Source: Phycisphaerales bacterium (lineage in GTDB: Bacteria > Planctomycetota > Phycisphaerae > Phycisphaerales > UBA1924). From it: a stretch of 64,000 bases of DNA. The stretch is from NCBI GenBank assembly GCA_022843545.1, contig JALHNL010000001.1, positions 1 to 64,000 of the forward strand. Direction: 5' to 3'. Shown here in pieces: positions 63,775-64,000 of the stretch. The stretch's first letter is position 1. Every line of letters begins with the position of its first letter. Made by a program: the position numbers and the translations under genes. The notes under the pieces were generated by a model. It was given only the letters and a program-made list of their open reading frames with translations. It was not told the DNA's origin and did not search any database.

Positions 63775-64000
63775 TCAATCCGCGATCTTCCCCGCGAGTT
63801 TTCGCCCCGCCGTGGTCAGCCGTGCGCCGCTCCGTTCCCCTTCGGGTCGCTCGGCCAAGTGTAAAGCGATCAACTTGCCGACGCATTGCCGCACGGTTTC
63901 TTCCGCCAGCCGTACCGTGCCGTCCATTTCTTCCGCGATCATCTTCGACGACAGCAGGCGCGACGCATCGAACCGCGCCATAGTTTGCAGCACCCGCGAT
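63775..64000 (-). CDS. Winged-helix-like protein, probably cut by window edge
   Basis: At least 72 residues: MARFDASRLLSSKMIAEEMDGTVRLAEETVRQCVGKLIALHLAERPEGERSGARLTTAGRKLAGKIAD. The helix pattern and the GARLTTAGRKLA ending are those of a winged-helix DNA-binding module where T-x-x-G-x-x-L closes the domain. The frame remains open to the last base, so the true start may lie outside; internal starts at 63993 (GTG) and 63981 (ATG) exist. It is 50 bases upstream of the next gene on the same strand. Confidence 0.6.
   Translation of the reverse strand, partial: SRVLQTMARFDASRLLSSKMIAEEMDGTVRLAEETVRQCVGKLIALHLAERPEGERSGARLTTAGRKLAGKIAD

Larger units (their letters stand above)
58320..64000. mobile_element. 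Integrative element in tRNA-Gly(TCC), left part
   Basis: An integrase gene abuts the 3' end of the tRNA and reads toward it, followed by an XRE regulator, a small TubC_N-like protein, a primase-helicase and a chain of short DNA-binding proteins, all on the minus strand with 3-50 base spacing or start/stop overlaps. This is the layout of a satellite or plasmid-like integrative element. No capsid, terminase or conjugation gene is visible in the part shown. The left boundary is within the tRNA 3' half; the right boundary is beyond the window. Confidence 0.85.

Overview
The window is about 64 kb of GC-rich, gene-dense bacterial chromosome. Several features point to a planctomycete, most likely of the class Phycisphaerae. 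These are two secreted-pseudopilin genes with the [10 protein letters not shown](V/I)AII signature, an exported protein ending in tandem D-x-T-D-I-G-N-x-G-A-G-P-D-G repeats, an SHD1 domain fused to a YHYH protein, a tricorn-type protease, futalosine-pathway menaquinone synthesis, and a dnaG-rpoD pair. The taxonomic call is inference from gene content; there is no rRNA here to confirm it.

Layout. 0.1-24 kb is mostly housekeeping: an acetyltransferase, an SDR, primase and sigma-70, MqnC, a decayed GxxExxY gene bounded by inverted repeats, an X-Pro aminopeptidase, TilS, a small membrane protein, a second SDR, HutI, a NUDIX hydrolase, RuvC, a STAS protein, a divergent GNAT/thioesterase pair, aconitase, a VOC protein and RecQ. 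23.6-25.4 kb holds amtB and a PII gene for ammonium uptake. It is followed by a 569-base non-coding stretch with a regular array of 42-bp palindromic units. 25.9-35.5 kb is on the minus strand: a glycosyltransferase with a long G tract, then a MmgE/PrpD-family gene and an oligopeptide-type ABC importer (binding protein, two enlarged permeases, one ATPase). 35.6-41.4 kb has a class I glutamine amidotransferase, an HhH-GPD DNA glycosylase and a large tricorn-like protease. 41.5-47.0 kb is a two-gene cassette: a 143-residue protein abutting a 1695-residue HEAT/DUF4132 protein. 47.1-52.3 kb is a minus-strand operon for three exported proteins (metallophosphoesterase, SHD1-YHYH-PEBP fusion, metallophosphoesterase). 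Then come tRNA-Pro(CGG), an oligopeptidase B-like enzyme, the exported repeat-tail protein and the two pseudopilins.

From 58.3 kb to the right edge lies an integrated mobile element in tRNA-Gly(TCC). It carries a tyrosine integrase, an XRE regulator, a TubC_N-like small protein, a CHC2/Toprim/DUF3987 primase-helicase and several small winged-helix or excisionase-like proteins, mostly joined by 4-8 base start/stop overlaps. Its right end is outside the window.

Gene expression looks notable. At least a dozen genes carry a TAnnnT hexamer only 5-8 bases before the start codon and no ribosome binding site, which suggests widespread leaderless mRNAs. Other genes (rpoD, acnA, amtB, tricorn) have clear Shine-Dalgarno sequences. 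The main candidates for unusual biology are the 42-bp dyad array, the paired 62-bp module inserted in frame twice in the element's primase gene, the inverted-repeat-bounded GxxExxY remnant, the DUF4132 cassette and the YHYH operon.
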